From assembly GCF_965638725.1 (NCBI RefSeq), contig NC_134963.1, forward strand, positions 15,404,501-15,468,500: a stretch of 64,000 bases of DNA, in the 5' to 3' direction. The DNA is from Aptenodytes patagonicus (taxonomy: Eukaryota; Chordata; Aves; Sphenisciformes; Spheniscidae). Of the stretch, positions 21,260-35,500 are shown piece by piece. The position numbers and the translations under genes were made by a program. Each line of letters starts with the position of its first letter. Positions within the stretch are counted from its first letter, which is position 1. The notes under the pieces are model-generated. The model saw only the letters and a list, made by a program, of their open reading frames with translations. It had not been told where the DNA came from and made no database searches.

Positions 21260-24200
21260 CTGCGGGAAGAGAGGAGGAGAGGGGATCATGGCACCTCGCC
21301 CCACGCCGGTGAGCCGCCAGCCCCAAAGCACAAAGCCCTGCATGCTGCAGCATCCCCCCCCCCCCCCCGCCACGGGGCAGGGGGCGGCCCCGGCTCCTCA
21401 TTTCGGCTGGATAAAAGAAGATATTAAAAGGCACCGAGCCCCCTAAATGCCCTCCCCGGGGCTGCTGGTGCTCCCCCCCCCCCCACGCGGCTGAGGAGCA
21501 GAGACATCCACATGCAGCGCAGGCAGGGAGGGCAGGGGGACGGGCAGAGGCGCACACACGCTTCGTCTCTCGGGGTTTGATTCACCGCCCGTAGCTAAAG
21601 GTGAACGGCATCTTCCTCTCCTAAGCGGTACGAGCCCCCTTCGGCTATTTGCTCAAAGATTAAATCTTAGACGACTCTGAAATCAATTAGCTCCTCTGCA
21701 CACAGGCGAGCGGGGAGAGCTCAGCGCGGAGGTGCCGAGCGGGGAATCCTCCGGGATAAGGATTTGCAGCTATCCTCATCCCAAGTGAACCCATGAGGGT
21801 GGTGGGAATGCCCCGACCCTCCGAAACGTTCACCTCCGACGAAACTCCGCTCTCGGCGCCGGCCTCGTGCCAGCCCTGCCGGGAGGGAGAGGCAAGAGGC
21901 ACCGAGAGACGCGCAGGGCTGGCAGGGCAGCCGGCAGGCGGGTAAAAACATCAGGGGGGAAATAACCAGGCGGCAGCCAGAGACAGCCCAAAGCCGGGGT
22001 AAAAACCAGTCTGCTAACCTCCAAATCCTGCAGCAGCGGGCAGGCCGGCGAGGGCGGGCAGGCAGCAGGTACGGAGATACACAGAGAGGTGAGTCAAGGC
22101 GACACAGCTCGTCCCAACCCAAAGAAAACGGGCTGCGAGGAAGGTGGGGAAGGGGCCGGGCCGGGGAAAGTGGGACATCGGGACGGCTCCTGCCCGACAC
22201 GAGGACAGACCTCCGCTCCGAGGCCGTTCGCAGCTCCAGCCGGGCTGCCCAGCACGCAGGCAGAGCCAGGGATGCCCCAAGAAGGGGACGGGGTTTTTAT
22301 TTTAACGGAGGCGCGTCAGTGGGCTGGGACCTCTCTCTCCTTCCTTCTGCTGCCACCACGGTGCCGCCCCGGTGCCGGGAGGGCAGCCCAGCAGAGACCA
22401 GGTTTTGCCGCAGAGCCCAACCAGCCAGCGCAGACCGTGTCTCGCCCTCCCCCATGCGAGAGGGACGCCAGGACTGGCACGGGGGGGAGGGAGCTGGCAC
22501 CGACAGCAGCTGGGGACGTCCTGCCACCGCAGACGCGCTGCGGGACCATCCAGCCTGACCCGAGCTCCGAGCAGAGAGCGGGGAAGGCGGGGTGGGCAGG
22601 AGGGGGGGCAGGTGGGCTCAGAGCCACCTCGGGGCTGTTTCGGAGGCAGGCAGGGGAAGGGGCGTACCGTGAAGCTGGGATTGCTGGGCTGGATCCTGAG
22701 CTCTGCCAGCACCCAGATGCCGTTGGTGAGCTTCAGGGACTGGTAGAGCATGTCTTGGCCCTCCACGTTCCTCTTGGCGATGGTGAAGATGTTGCTGCCT
22801 TGGAGCTTGCTGCTAACGGCATCTGCGTGGGAGGAGAGAGCTGCTGCGGGGGCTGCTCGGGGCAGGGCACCGGGGCTGAACATCAGCGCCCTTTGGACCT
22901 GCTCCTGCCCCATCTCCTCCTCCCCGTGATGCAGCACATCCAAAACCCGCCGTCCCCACGCAGCGAGGAGAAGGGCTCTATTCAACCGGGCTCCCGGGTC
23001 CTCCCCGGGGAGGGCGGGCAACAGCCCAGAGCTGGATTCACAAGCGGAGCCGCCCCCGCTTCGCTCCACAAAGGTCAGCTCGCCGCTGCCAGCGGGACTG
23101 AAAGGACTTGGCTGTCCCTGCCCAGGGTTTGCACATCCCGCTTGGCGCCAGATCTCCTGGAGAAGGAGCCCGGGGGAGCGAGGAGGCACCAGGGAGCCTG
23201 GCCCCGGCTCCTGCCCACGGGCACGGGACCGTCGCGCCCTGCCCGCCGCGGGTTGGCCAGGACAGGCTGCTGCGAGGCCGGGCAGCGTCAGGGCTGCATG
23301 ATCCAGTTCAGCTTCTCCACACAGGGACTGGTGCCAGGGCGGGCACAGCAACGGGCCACGGCGGCAGGGACATCCCCACCGGGCAGAGCGTCTCCGAGGC
23401 CGCCAAGTTTCTACAGCTAGCCAACGGCAAGCAAAGCAGCGGCTCCCTCCTGGAGATACAGGGTGGGCACAGGGGAAAGGAGCCCCCGTCTCCCCGCAGC
23501 CTGGGCTGGGATAGCTGGGATGAGCTGGTCACCAGCGGCCAGCCGAGAGCTGAGCCCGGGTCCTTCTGAAGGGTTTGGACCCACCTGCGTTGAGAGAACA
23601 GTCTTTGATCTGGAACTGGGCCTCGTTCTCGTTGGGAATGTCCTTCCAAGTGGCCAGGAACATCTGCCGCTCTGCAGCGAGGAACGAAACCACCACAGTG
23701 AAGCCGCAGGACCGGCCGCCCCCTCCACCTCCCCGAGGTGGGTACAATACAGGGGCCACGCTGCCACGTCACCGGCAGCTGAAGGGATCTCACCCCGCCA
23801 CGCTGCCACCCCCTCTCCAGCAGCTTCCCAAGACCAGCCTCACCCAGCCGCAGGAAAGCTACCCGCTCTGGGGGGGGGGGTTCGCAAGCTACACTGGCTC
23901 GGGGAAGAGGCTGGTGAGTGCCAGAGAAGGCAAAATAAGCAGCGAGTGAAGCTCTCCCTGGCAGTGAGGAGTTCGAAGGTGGCTCAGGCCATCTCAGGAA
24001 GCCACAGCTTGGTCGTGCTGGCATGGCAGTGTCCCTGCCTGCTCCAGACTGCCAGGGGCATCTGGCTCCCCACGACTCCCCGCTCCATCCCCAGGGCTGG
24101 GAACGTGGCCGGGAGGATTTCAGGGGCTGGGATGGCACTTGCGGACCGGTGGCAGAAGTGCAGCTTGCAGGAGCCACAGCCACCCGCGCTCCAACTCACC

Positions 24201-26520
24201 CATCTTTCCGTCCTCCACGAAGAGGATATGCAGCGGGTACAGGGTGCTGAAGTAGAAGACGTCGATGTTGTTTTTCACTGCGACCTGGGACAGGAGGACG
24301 CGGGGACGTCAACACCTCCTCCAACCTACAGCAGGCGAGCGGTTCCCAAAGCGAGCGTCCCATCCCATCCCACCCCACCCCACCGTACGCCACCAATCCC
24401 TCTTGAACCGGGTGTCATCCAGCAAGCATGAGAGGCAAGAGAGTGGCAGCTGCCTGAAGGAGCTGGGGAGGCCAGCATCATCCATGCCCCGCGTGCTGGC
24501 GTGCTCCCGTCCCCAGCGTATAGGGGAAAACGGGGGAGCTGCCGGGGCTGCACCCCCTTAGCCTGCTCTCCCCGCTGCCTCCTGGGAACTACAGCTCCAC
24601 CATCTCCCCCCGTGCTGGGACACTGCGAGCGGATGCTCAGCCAAGGCTCGGCTCTGCTGCTGTCAGCGAGGACCTTCCCCCGCAGAGGAAGCCGTCTGCA
24701 TGGAGCTGGATGTCAAATCGGAGTCGGACTGAGCCCCGACAGCAGAGAGATGACGAGCTGAGCGTTTCTTCTCGCCTGGTTCCTCCTCTTCTCGCCGTCA
24801 CGCCTCCCTCCCGAGGTAGCACAGAGAAGGGAGCGAGCCCAGCCCAGGGCACCCCCTACCCCAACCCCAGCTCCCCAGGAGGGGAGAACCCCAGGCGTTT
24901 CCCCACCTGGAGGTTGTTCAGGGGGTCCATCTTCATGACAGAGCCGACAGTGTTCAGTGGAAGGGAGATCTCCACGGACTGGTTGGGGGCGAGAGGCGCA
25001 TGGACCTGGAGAGGAGCTGCCGGGGCCAGGCCGAAGCTGGGGGGGGGGACGGACGACACGACACACACCCAAGGAGGGCAGGAGGTCAGGGTGGGGGGCA
25101 GCAGATGGTGGCAGAAGGCACTGCCCATCCCCCCCCAGACCAACCTCGGGACTCCCTGCCTTCCTCCACCTTGGACCCCAGGAACACCCCAGCTCGTCCT
25201 GCTGCCCCTGCACAGTCCAGGACCAGGCTGGCTCCTGCCCTGCTCACCCTGGGGCAATAACAGGGAGCCCCAAAATCTCACCCCTTCCTCCTACACAGAC
25301 TCACGCCCATTTTTAGCGTTCCTGCACCATTCCCTCAGGGCCATCCCTTGTTGCGTCTCCCTTTGAGGGAAAAGGAAGCATCGGTTCACCAGGAGGACAA
25401 ATAACGGGACGGTGGTCAGACCCCAGAGGAACGGCCTCTTCAGCCAACTTCTTAGAGGCTTTGGTTTGATGATCATCACCACCGCAGCCATCAGAGAGAG
25501 AAGGGTCATCACGTGAGGCTGTTCCCAGCCCTCGCAGCCTCGTTGGCCCCCTTCCTCCCACCCCTCTCCCCGCAGGCAACCGCTCCAGGGCTGAGCTCGG
25601 AGGTGTCACACAGCACCTTCACCGGTGGCTGCTGACGCAGCCCAGGAGGGACCTCTCACCTGTTGCGGTTGAACTGGATGGCAAAGTCAGACATGACCTG
25701 CAGGGCTTTGTTCGTTAGCGCGAGGTCCATGGAGATGGAGCCCACCTGCCGGCTGAAGGTGCCGGAGATCTCCAGCCCCTTGGCCTTCATGGCAGGGAGC
25801 CAGACCTGGGTTAAGGAGACAAGAAACCCTTGGGGTTTTACCCAAAGCGAACCCTTTGGTGCTCTCCAGCCTGGCAGGGCCGCGCAGGGTGTCTGTAAAA
25901 CCAGGAGCATTTCACGGCTACCAACGCGCAAGTCAGCGCAGGCACAGCTGCCCTCACCCCCAGACCTCACCCCACACACCGGGAAACGGCGCAGCCCCGA
26001 AATCAGAGACGTGACCTGACAGATCCCTGCTCTCCCCTCGGCTTAGGCCTCCGTGCCACCCAGGGGGAACGTGCAGACTGCCTCTGCCCTGCACCCCCGT
26101 GCCCAGGCAAGCGCTGGAGTGTCCTCTCCGTCTGCAGACCACCACCCTCACCCCTCACGCTACCGTGCCAGGAACAGGGGCCTCGTCTTCCACCTCCCCC
26201 CGGGGAGACCCTGCAGCGTGGAGCGGGCATGGGGGGGGGGAGTGTCTCTGCTCCCCTTAATGCCGCAGCCCTGAGCTTTGCCAGCAGCCGGCGGCTGGGG
26301 CCCGGCTGTCCCACTCACCGTTTTGGGCGCCACGTAGGATCCCGACAGGGTCCCCACCCCACCGGTGAGGTCGAAGAGGTCTCCCAGGCCGCTGCCGAGG
26401 GGTGCCCCCAGGTTTGCGGGCATCGCGGTGCTGGGCGCTGGCGCGAAGCTGCCGCCGCCGCCGCCCATCTGCGGGGGACAAGGGAGCGGGTTACGGGGGG
26501 CACCGTGGGGCAGGGCAGAG

Positions 26521-26555
<35 letters not shown>

Positions 26556-29500
26556 TGCAGAGGGCGAGAGAGGGGTTCGGGTGCGAGGGCACACTCACGG
26601 CAGGGCTGCCTCCCACATCGCTTCGCAGCTGCAAGAGACAAGAAAGGGGCATCAGCAGGGGCAGGGGCCAGCGCACCGAGGGCGCAGGGGTCCCAGAAAA
26701 CGCCCCATCGAGGGCACCCTCTAAAAGCATCAGTGTGGGCTAGTGAGGGCCCAGGGCCGGCAGGGATGCTCCAGCGGTCCCAGACCTGGCGTGCCAGGAG
26801 CCGTTTGGGGACCTGGCCGTCCCCAGAGGGAAGCGAGGTGTCACTGGGGCACCGAATACGAGGGCTCAGGCTGCGCGGGGGGAGCAGGGGCAGCTGGGGG
26901 TGGGCACGGGCACTGGGGCTACGCGTGGTCAAGAGGGCTAAGGAAAGGGCTGATCCATACCCCTTCTGACTCGTCCCCCATCTCCAAGCAGAAGCAGGCA
27001 AGGCGGAGAGAAGAGCCAGCCACATGCAGAGACAAGCCAGGAGAGAAGAGACAAAAACAGAGAGACAAGAGAAGGGGAGGAGGGAAGAGAGGTTAGTCCT
27101 GCCGCATTGCCAACCCGTCCATCTGTCCGTCCGTGGCTGCCCTGGAGCCAGCGGGACAGAGCACGACCGGGGGTCTCTTGTCCCCACGCTCAGTGCTGGC
27201 CCGTTACCAAACCCTGCAAGGCCAGCAAAGAGCCAGGGCAGCACCTGGGGGATTACGGACCAGGAAAGGCAGCGGGCACAGAGACAGCGGTGCTGCCTCC
27301 CCTTGGGGATCTCTGCTGGCTTTTACGAGCCGTGGAGAAAACTCCACAAACTCTTTTCCTTCGGGGAGCCCGGACCATCGCCGGCACCCGTGGGGCAGGC
27401 AGTCCCAACCCAGGTAGAGGTTTCCATCCCTCCTCACCCTGCAGCCAAACCGCTTCTCAGTTCGCATTTCCAGGAGGACAAGCTGTCACCTCCGGACCTC
27501 CCAGCACAGGAGACACCCCGTTAAAGCACCCCGCAGGCTGGGAGCGGGCACGTCTCGGCCCAGCCCCGCAGCAGCTTGGGGCACATCCCCGTTTCATGCA
27601 GCCGTCGGGTTCAGAGGGGGACCCAGGAAGAGGAGTCACCCCCGCAGCACAGCATGGGCAGTGGGAGCATCTACACAGACCTCATGTACCGAGAAAAAAA
27701 GGCACTCAGGAGCACTAAACCCCTGCCCCGCTCCAGCCATCTGATGAGGACAAGATAAACTAGGGTGCAGTGCCCCTCCGTCTTCACCAGCTGTAGAAGG
27801 AAAGGACTAGCCCAGATGTCTCCGGGCGGACAAGCCCATCCCGTCCCCAGGAGCTCCAGACAGGAGCCAGCATCAAACCCAGCACGATGCCGCCAGGGCA
27901 GCCGGGGAAGGAGCACGCGGGGCTGCGACGTACCAGGCTGTCCAAGCCGCCTCCGAGGAGGTCCACGGCGCCCATCTGCACGGAGGAGGTGGCGATGGGA
28001 GGCCCGCTCACCGGGGGGCCCAGGTCCAGGTTCAGCAGGTCACCCAGCAGGTCGCCCTGAGTGGGGATGACGGCCGGCTGCTCCGCCGCCTGCACCCCCG
28101 AGGGGGCTGTGTCGGGGCTCTCGGCGCTCTCGCTCCTAAAGGAAGGGTGAGTGGGGAGACGTGAGACACTGAGGAGCTCCGGCTGAGGCGACAGGGCCTG
28201 CTGGGGACACGAAGGCTTGGGGAGGGGGGGGGGGGTGTCACTCAGCTGGGCTTTGCAGCGAGTGTTCAAAGAGACACCCTGTCCCAGCATGGCTCCCGAC
28301 ACTTCATGCTCTCATCGAGACCACCTTCCACTTAGGTCTGAGATCACTCCTTCAGCCTTGTAAGGGCAGTATTGAATCCATACGGGCCTGCTCTTACAGG
28401 GGAACCCTCCCCTCGGGAAGAGGGGCCTCAGCTCAGCTCCAAGCACAGCGGACACAGCCAGCTCCGCGCGGTGCTGTGTCTGGCCGCAGCAGCCCCGCAG
28501 CCACTTGGCTCAGCATCCGACCTGCCCGTCGCACGGATCCAGCCCTGGAAGTCCCTGCGTGGAGTGGGGAGTCACCCTGGGGAAGCGGAGATACTCACGA
28601 GCCCGTTCGCGGGGGCAAGCTCTTGTGCACGACCCCCCTGCTCCCCTCCACGAAGGCGCTGGGAGGTTTGTGATAGACAGAGGCCAGCGTCCCGATGTAG
28701 CAGATCAGCTCGTCCAGGAGCGTCGGCTCGATCAGATCCGTCTCTTCGGAGATGAGGGGTTTCTCCGCCAGCACCACCTCCTTGGCAGCCACGGGGTCGG
28801 TGGAGAGCAGGCGCCAGTAGATGTAGCCGCGGTCCCGCAGGTCGGGGTTGTCGGAGTCCTTCGGGAAGCACGGGGGTTAGTGCCGAAGCCATCGGGCAGG
28901 GGAAGCTGCAGCTACTAGAGAGCAACTCAGAGCACCTTGGCCCCGTCTAAGTCTTGCTGTAGTATTAGAGGGATCACGGGGATAAAAGTTAAAGCTATTT
29001 ATGTCACACCTCTGGTGTACAGAGGCTACGCTGCTTTGCTACACCGGCCTTAGCGGGGAAACGGCGCAAGACGCCTCCTGTGCTGTGGGAGACCGTGTCC
29101 TCCCTCTCCAGGATTTAACTGTCAGCTCTTCCAGAATTAAGCTCCAATTATCTGCCTCCTGTCACGGGTGCTGCATTACCAGGCCATTCCTGCTGCCCTG
29201 GGGGGGGGGGGAACGGGGGGACGGCGAAGCCCACGGGAAGCTCTTCCCTCACGCGGGAGCCGTTACCCACCTGCGTGGCCAGGCTCAGCACCTGCTGCAC
29301 CAGCTCCTGCGTCTCAGTGGGCTTCTTCAGAAACAGCTTCACGATGGCCGTCAGCAGCTGCAGCTGAACCTGCGGGCGGACGAACAAACTTTAGGGAGAG
29401 GCAGACAGACAGCACGCGCTCTTTTTGTGCAAGAACGCGTGAATTTTTTCCCTTACGCGCTGCCGGGACGTAACCCCAACCTGCCTTTCAAGGGACCAAA

Positions 29501-32500
29501 CGCACGGTGACCGCTTAAGCGGCGATGGCAAGCGTCAGGGCACCCTGCATGGCTCCCAGCCAGGTCTGCAGCCCGTTTCAAGCCGATTACCACGCCCTCA
29601 GCCCGTCAGAGCCACAGGCTGACGTAGAGGTTACTGGGCAAGATCCTGGGACCGGGTTACACAGTCCCACAAGGGCGAAGGCCAGAGCATCCTCTGACCT
29701 TTATGAGGATAAGCAGCAGCGATTCACCTCCGACGGTCCCCTTAGACCCGAGACAGGGCGGCCAGGATCGCTGGCTTTGCTATTTTGAATTTATAGACTT
29801 TCCCCTGGTTCACCGTGACTTAGTTTCATGGTGTTTTGCAGAGGGGCTTGTAGGAAGTCTCCATAGATGAAACCCCCCCCCCCGAATTTCCACAGGCGAA
29901 ACCACCGGCCTCAGCTGCCCTGGCAGAAGGGGCAGGCACGTCCCTCTGCTCATTTCAGCCGCCTGACTCTGTCTTCCAGCTCCAAAGGGCTGATCCTGTC
30001 CCGGCACAGAGGAACGACCAGTTGGTCCTTCCCAGCTATTAAGGAGGGAAGGTGCTTGGGACACCACCGCGGTGGCGTTTCACGGGCCACGTTCTACACC
30101 CAAAGCTACTGTGGGACACCACCGCCCCGAGCACCTGCAAGGAAAACACCTTCACGACCCCGCTAGAGCAAACTGCTTCGTTACACTCCAATTAGCACAA
30201 GCTTTGTCACAGTGTCACCCCTCAGCCAGCTGGTCCTGCTGGCGGCCAGATCCCCCGCATCGCGTGGGGGGCTGTCCCCCCATCCCACCGCACCTGGGTG
30301 CTCTCATCGTGGAAGCCCTCCAGGAAGCTCTCCAGCAGCTCGTCGGCGTTGTCGATCCGCTCGGCGTACTCTCCCACGATCCAAATCATGGCAGCCCGGG
30401 CCTCGGGCTCGTCCAGAGAGTCGAGGTTCTCGCAGAGGGTGGCGATCACGCTCTCGTACCTTCCCGAGGAGAGGACACGTGTTCACCAAAAGCAAGAAAC
30501 CCGAGTCCCAGCTCTGCTTTAACTCCAAACCACGTCCCATCACCCTCAGCAGAACCAGGATATGGCTGAGGGCACCGGCAAGAGCCCCTGCCACCCGCCT
30601 GGGGCTGTCCCCTCTCCCCAGGGCTGTGGCACGGCGTGACACTGCCCATGCCGAACCCTCTCCGGCCCCAGAGCACGTTCCCCTGCTTGCCAGCCCCGCT
30701 GCTGAATCGACTTCTCAGCCCCGCTGATCTGGACTCTGTCCTCTCTGCAGCAGCCCTGAGTTGCCGGCTATTAGTCAGTGACTAATAGCAGATTAGTCCA
30801 TTACTAATTCAGTTCATTAGTATTTATTACCACTATTAGTACACGACGTCCGGATCACGCAGTCGCCCATTCATCCTGGCTCAGCTGGAACACTCCCCTC
30901 TCCTCCCGCCACCCTCCCGCCAGCATCGGGAGTGCTGAATTAAGAGCCAGAGATTGTTTACGCTGATGCGAGGGGCCTCAAAGTCTCCGACAGCTCCTGT
31001 CCCTTTGGGTCTCTGGATCTGAGACTGCCATCGCGGGGCTGGGGCTGGCTTTCCTGCCCCCCGCTTAACTCTTGGGGCAGCACTGACCAGTGATCACAAC
31101 CCCGAGCAGCAAAAACCCCAAAGCCACCTTCACTGCAGGGAGGCTCCAGGTGGCTTCACACCGACCATCCCACCAGGAGGGAGCAGCAGCCCGTCCCTCG
31201 CCCACGCCTGGGTCTTTGTAGGGTCCCCCCCAAAGCGCAGAGGGGCAGAAAGAGCCCCGTCTAGGACCGGGAGCATCCACCGCCACGCACTTGTTGGGGT
31301 ACTTGCGGAAGATGTCCTTGATGACGACAATGGCTTCCTGCACCACGTAGTTGACTTTGGTCTGGATGAGGTCGAGCAGGGTGCTGACACAGCGCTCGGC
31401 CGATTGCTGTCGGAGGGACTCGGTCAATCAGCGGCGATGCTCTTACATCCCTGTCCAAAGCCTCCGCTGCCCTTCCCCACACCCCCCCTTCTTGCTGCCT
31501 TATCCCCTCCGTACCTCCCCCAAACCCAACCCAGACCAGAACGGGGGACGCACACGTGCGGGTCTCCCCTTCCTGCCCCTTTAATCCGGGTCTAGCTCCT
31601 CCTCATCCCCCTTGCACGCTCCCAGAGCCTCCTCTCCCCCCGCGCCGCTGGCTCCCTGGCTCCCACGGGACTGGGAAATTGGCCCGATTTCAGGCCCTTG
31701 GGCGCAGGAGCGCAGCAGCGAGCCCAGACCTCGGCTTGCCAGGGCAGCAGCATCTTGCACCTTGCCTCAGTTTGCACCTGCACAGCCACACAGCTCAGCA
31801 TTAACAGGGAAAAATAGCTAATGTCACAGCAATAAATCCCCCCCGGGGAAAGGCTGGCTTCGCTGCGGAGGGGAGGGATCGCTCTTAACAGCAGAGCCGG
31901 GCCAGCTCAGCTCCCAGCGGGAGGCAAAGCCCGAGCCGGCTCCAGCGCATCTCCTCCTGCCTCTTACCAGCCCCTGGCTCGCTGGTGTCGAGCTGTTTGT
32001 CTCATGTGATTGAGGACGCCCTGCAGCAAACCCGCTGCAACATCAGCTGGCTGAAAGCTACACGACCCTGCCGATTGCTGTCGGAGGGACTGGGTCAATC
32101 AGCGGCGATGCTCTTACATCCCCGTCCAAAGCCTCCGCTGCCCTTCCCCACACCCCCCCTTCTTGCTGCCTTATCCCCTCCGTACCTCCCCCAAACCCAA
32201 CCCAGACCAGAACGGGGGACGCACACGCGTGGGTCTCCCCTTCCTGCCCCTTTAATCCGGGTCTAGCTCCTCCTCATCCCCCTTGCACGCTCCCAGAGCC
32301 TCCTCTCCCCCTGCGCCGCTGGCTCCCTACTCCCACGGGACTGGGAAATTGGCCCGATTTCAGGCCCTTGGGCGCAGGAGCGCAGCAGCGAGCCTGGGCC
32401 ACGCAGAGCCACGGCAAGGTTTTGAATAAGCCCCCCCTTCTTCAAATTACCCCCGAGGGGAAGGCAAAGCCTCCTGGCCCCTCGGTAAGGGCTTAGCTCC

Positions 32501-35500
32501 CTCCCAGCCCCCCCCCCCCAAACCCCGCAGTCCCCGAACAAGCCATTTGTATCATCCGCTGCATTAACGCATCAGGGGCAGCTGCAGGCAGCTGGGCCTG
32601 CAACGGAGCACGGGGCAGGCAGGGATCCTAAAACAGCTCCGGCGGCAAAGGGTAAGGGGATCAAATCCTTCCTTACACCCCCTACGTGCCCCGTGGAACA
32701 ACCGTGGCTCATCCCCAGGCCCACGAAGGCTCTAGTTTGTCGGGACAGCACTGACTCCTGGGGTGAGATGACCCCCAGCTCATCCAACACGTGCTGGAGA
32801 GCGATGCCTCGCCCAGGCCGCAGCTGCCATTGGGACCCGAAGCGACCCAGCCCTCACCTCCACCTTGATGGCACAGCGGCCGATGGCTCGAACCGCCTTC
32901 CTCACGAAGTCCACGTCCACCTCCGTGGCGTACTCCTTCAGCTCCGCCAGCACCTGCCGGAGGGGACAAGACAGTGAGAGCCCGGCTGCGAGAAACGCCA
33001 CCGGAAAAGCGGGGCAGCGACCCAGCAGAAGCAGGCTGGGTGGTAGAGCCGCTCCCGCCAGCATCCTGCAAAGCTGGGTCTAGGATTTCTCGGGCGAATC
33101 GCCTCCCCGTGGGGCTGGAGCCCCCCCTGCCCCCCGCACGCCCCCCTCGGTGCCCACCCAGCACAGTCAGGCAGACCCCGACCTGAGCAATGTTGGCCTG
33201 GGAAGCCAGGCGGATCATGATGTCCAGCTTCTCCAGTTTGACGTAGATGGGGTCGTTGTACTTCACAAAGAACACCTTCATCTCGTGTTTCAGGATCTCG
33301 GGCCTGGAGGACAACGAGAGGCAGCGATGAAGGGAGACACACACTCCTTCGCTTTGACCACAGAGAGAAACATCAAAAACATCTTCCAGAAACCATGGTT
33401 TTCTCCAGAGCTTTCTGGACACCCGATACTGCTATCAGACGATTTCTCTAGTGGCAGAAGCAAGATCTGAGCTCCGCTCCCACCTCCAGGCTCTGACCCA
33501 GGCAGCAACCAGCAGGCAAAGCAGTGCCGAAAAGGAGTTGTTCTCCTCAGAAAGCTGCACGCCGGTCAGGAGACGGATGGGGATTCATTCGCCTGACCCT
33601 GCAGGCAGCTAACGCCCCAAGTCCTTGCGAATTCATTACTCCGTTAGCCGGCTACGAGCATGAATCATCACTCCCTGGCCGAGGCTGGAGCTGGAACGGT
33701 GAAGGCTTGAGGACACCGAGGACATAAGCTGGGGAAACCCGGAGCCGGAGAGCGAGCAGCTCTGGGCCAGAAGGACGAGGCTCCTTGGCCACAAGCACAA
33801 GGTTTTGGGGGCCCGTTCAATGTCACGGAATCCAAGATACCGTGATTATCCCCCCCAGGACTCTGTCCCTTGGCTCCCCTTCGCTGGCGCGCAGGGGACA
33901 GAGCACAACCTTGCCGCAAACGAAGACCAGACGCAAGGCAACAGGGGAGGTTTGCCTTGCCAAGGTTGGAAGGGACATCTTGCGGGAGCAGGGATGCAAA
34001 CCCAGACCCCAGGGCTAGGCTGGACCTTTCTCACCAGATCATCCTCTCTCTAAGCTGGGGAAGGGACAGGCCGGGTCCAGCTCCAAGGAGCCAACCTGCC
34101 TTCCACATTCCTGCTCCCAGGGACGCTAATTGCTTTCCACTTCTCCCAGAAGCTGCTGCTATTTTTAATAGACATCCACGGCGATAACCGGGAGGACAAT
34201 AAATCATCTGACTGCGGCTGTCACCGCAGAGTGTGGCTCTCCAGCTGGCCGGTTCTGCTCGGGGCACACGCGTGGGGCCTCGGACACCTCCTGCCCACCA
34301 GCAATTTTAGATCAGCAAAGGGACAAAAGGACTCTCAGCACTTATTCAAAGAGGACAGCTACGTAGAAACAAGCTGATCTCATAAAAATTCCTCCCTAGG
34401 CATTTAATGACTAAACCGAAGTCTCAGCTTTCTGCCTTTCCATCCTTTGCTCCCCCAAATAAACAATAAATTAAAATAAACCCCTCCTGGAGATCCCAGC
34501 TTAGCTCCCTGCCCATTAACTCTCACGATTCTCTGCGCCCAGCCCTTGGATTTTAAATAACAGAGAAGAAAAGACCTCATATGACGGGTCGCGTCGGCAA
34601 AGCCCTGACAGGGCTGCAGTCGGAGGGTTTGAAGCACTGGGAAGCAGCACCCGCAGGGAAGAGGGAAAGCCTGAGCCAGGCTGTCCCTGCTGCCGCGCCG
34701 GGGCACCCACCTCTTCTGCACGATGAGGTTGATGTTGCGGAGAGCCACGTACTGCAGCTCGGGCTCTGCGGAGAGCAGGGTGACCAGCGGCGGGGCCAGC
34801 TTCTTTAGCAGCGTGCCGTAATAATCCAGGTCCTTCGACAGCATCTCCATGAACTTCATCAGCACCTTCACCGCCGAGAGCACCACCGCCGAGTTGGCAT
34901 GGGACAGCCGGGGCGTCACCCGCTCGCAAATGCTGGAGGTGTCGGGGGCGAGGGGGAAGGGGAAGGGGAAGAAAACGATCGCAGCCTGTCTCCCTGCTTA
35001 AACATTGCTGCCAGTACCGACGAAGAACAAGGCACTGGCAGAGTTTGCAGCAGGACAGCTGAGCAGCGCTTAAGACCTTCTCAAGAGATGCTGAACTGGC
35101 TCTTAAACGCCCCGGTGATGGTTATTTCCCAGCCTTTACAAAACCCTATTGCGGCGACCCCCTTTCCAAGCTCCCTAGTGCCTGTCCTCCCCTGCTGCAG
35201 GGTAAGGCCACATCTTGAAGCAGCTCGAGAAGCACAATCCCTGTGCCAGCAAGGGGACAGGGCTCACGATGGGACCACGGCAGTCCCCAGATGGCTGCGC
35301 CCAAGGCACGGTGGTTGGCAGATGCCCGCTGTCGCACCTCCTGCGGCAGGATGCCAAGGGTCGGGAGGATGAAGATATTTGGAGAACGGGCAGTGTCGAT
35401 ACCCGCCTGTCCCCCTCCCCCTTTCCAGCCCCGCTCCGGCCGGTCCGCGGTGCCCTGAAGCCATCGCTGCCCCAAGCGGCACCCAGAGCCTCCCTCACCT

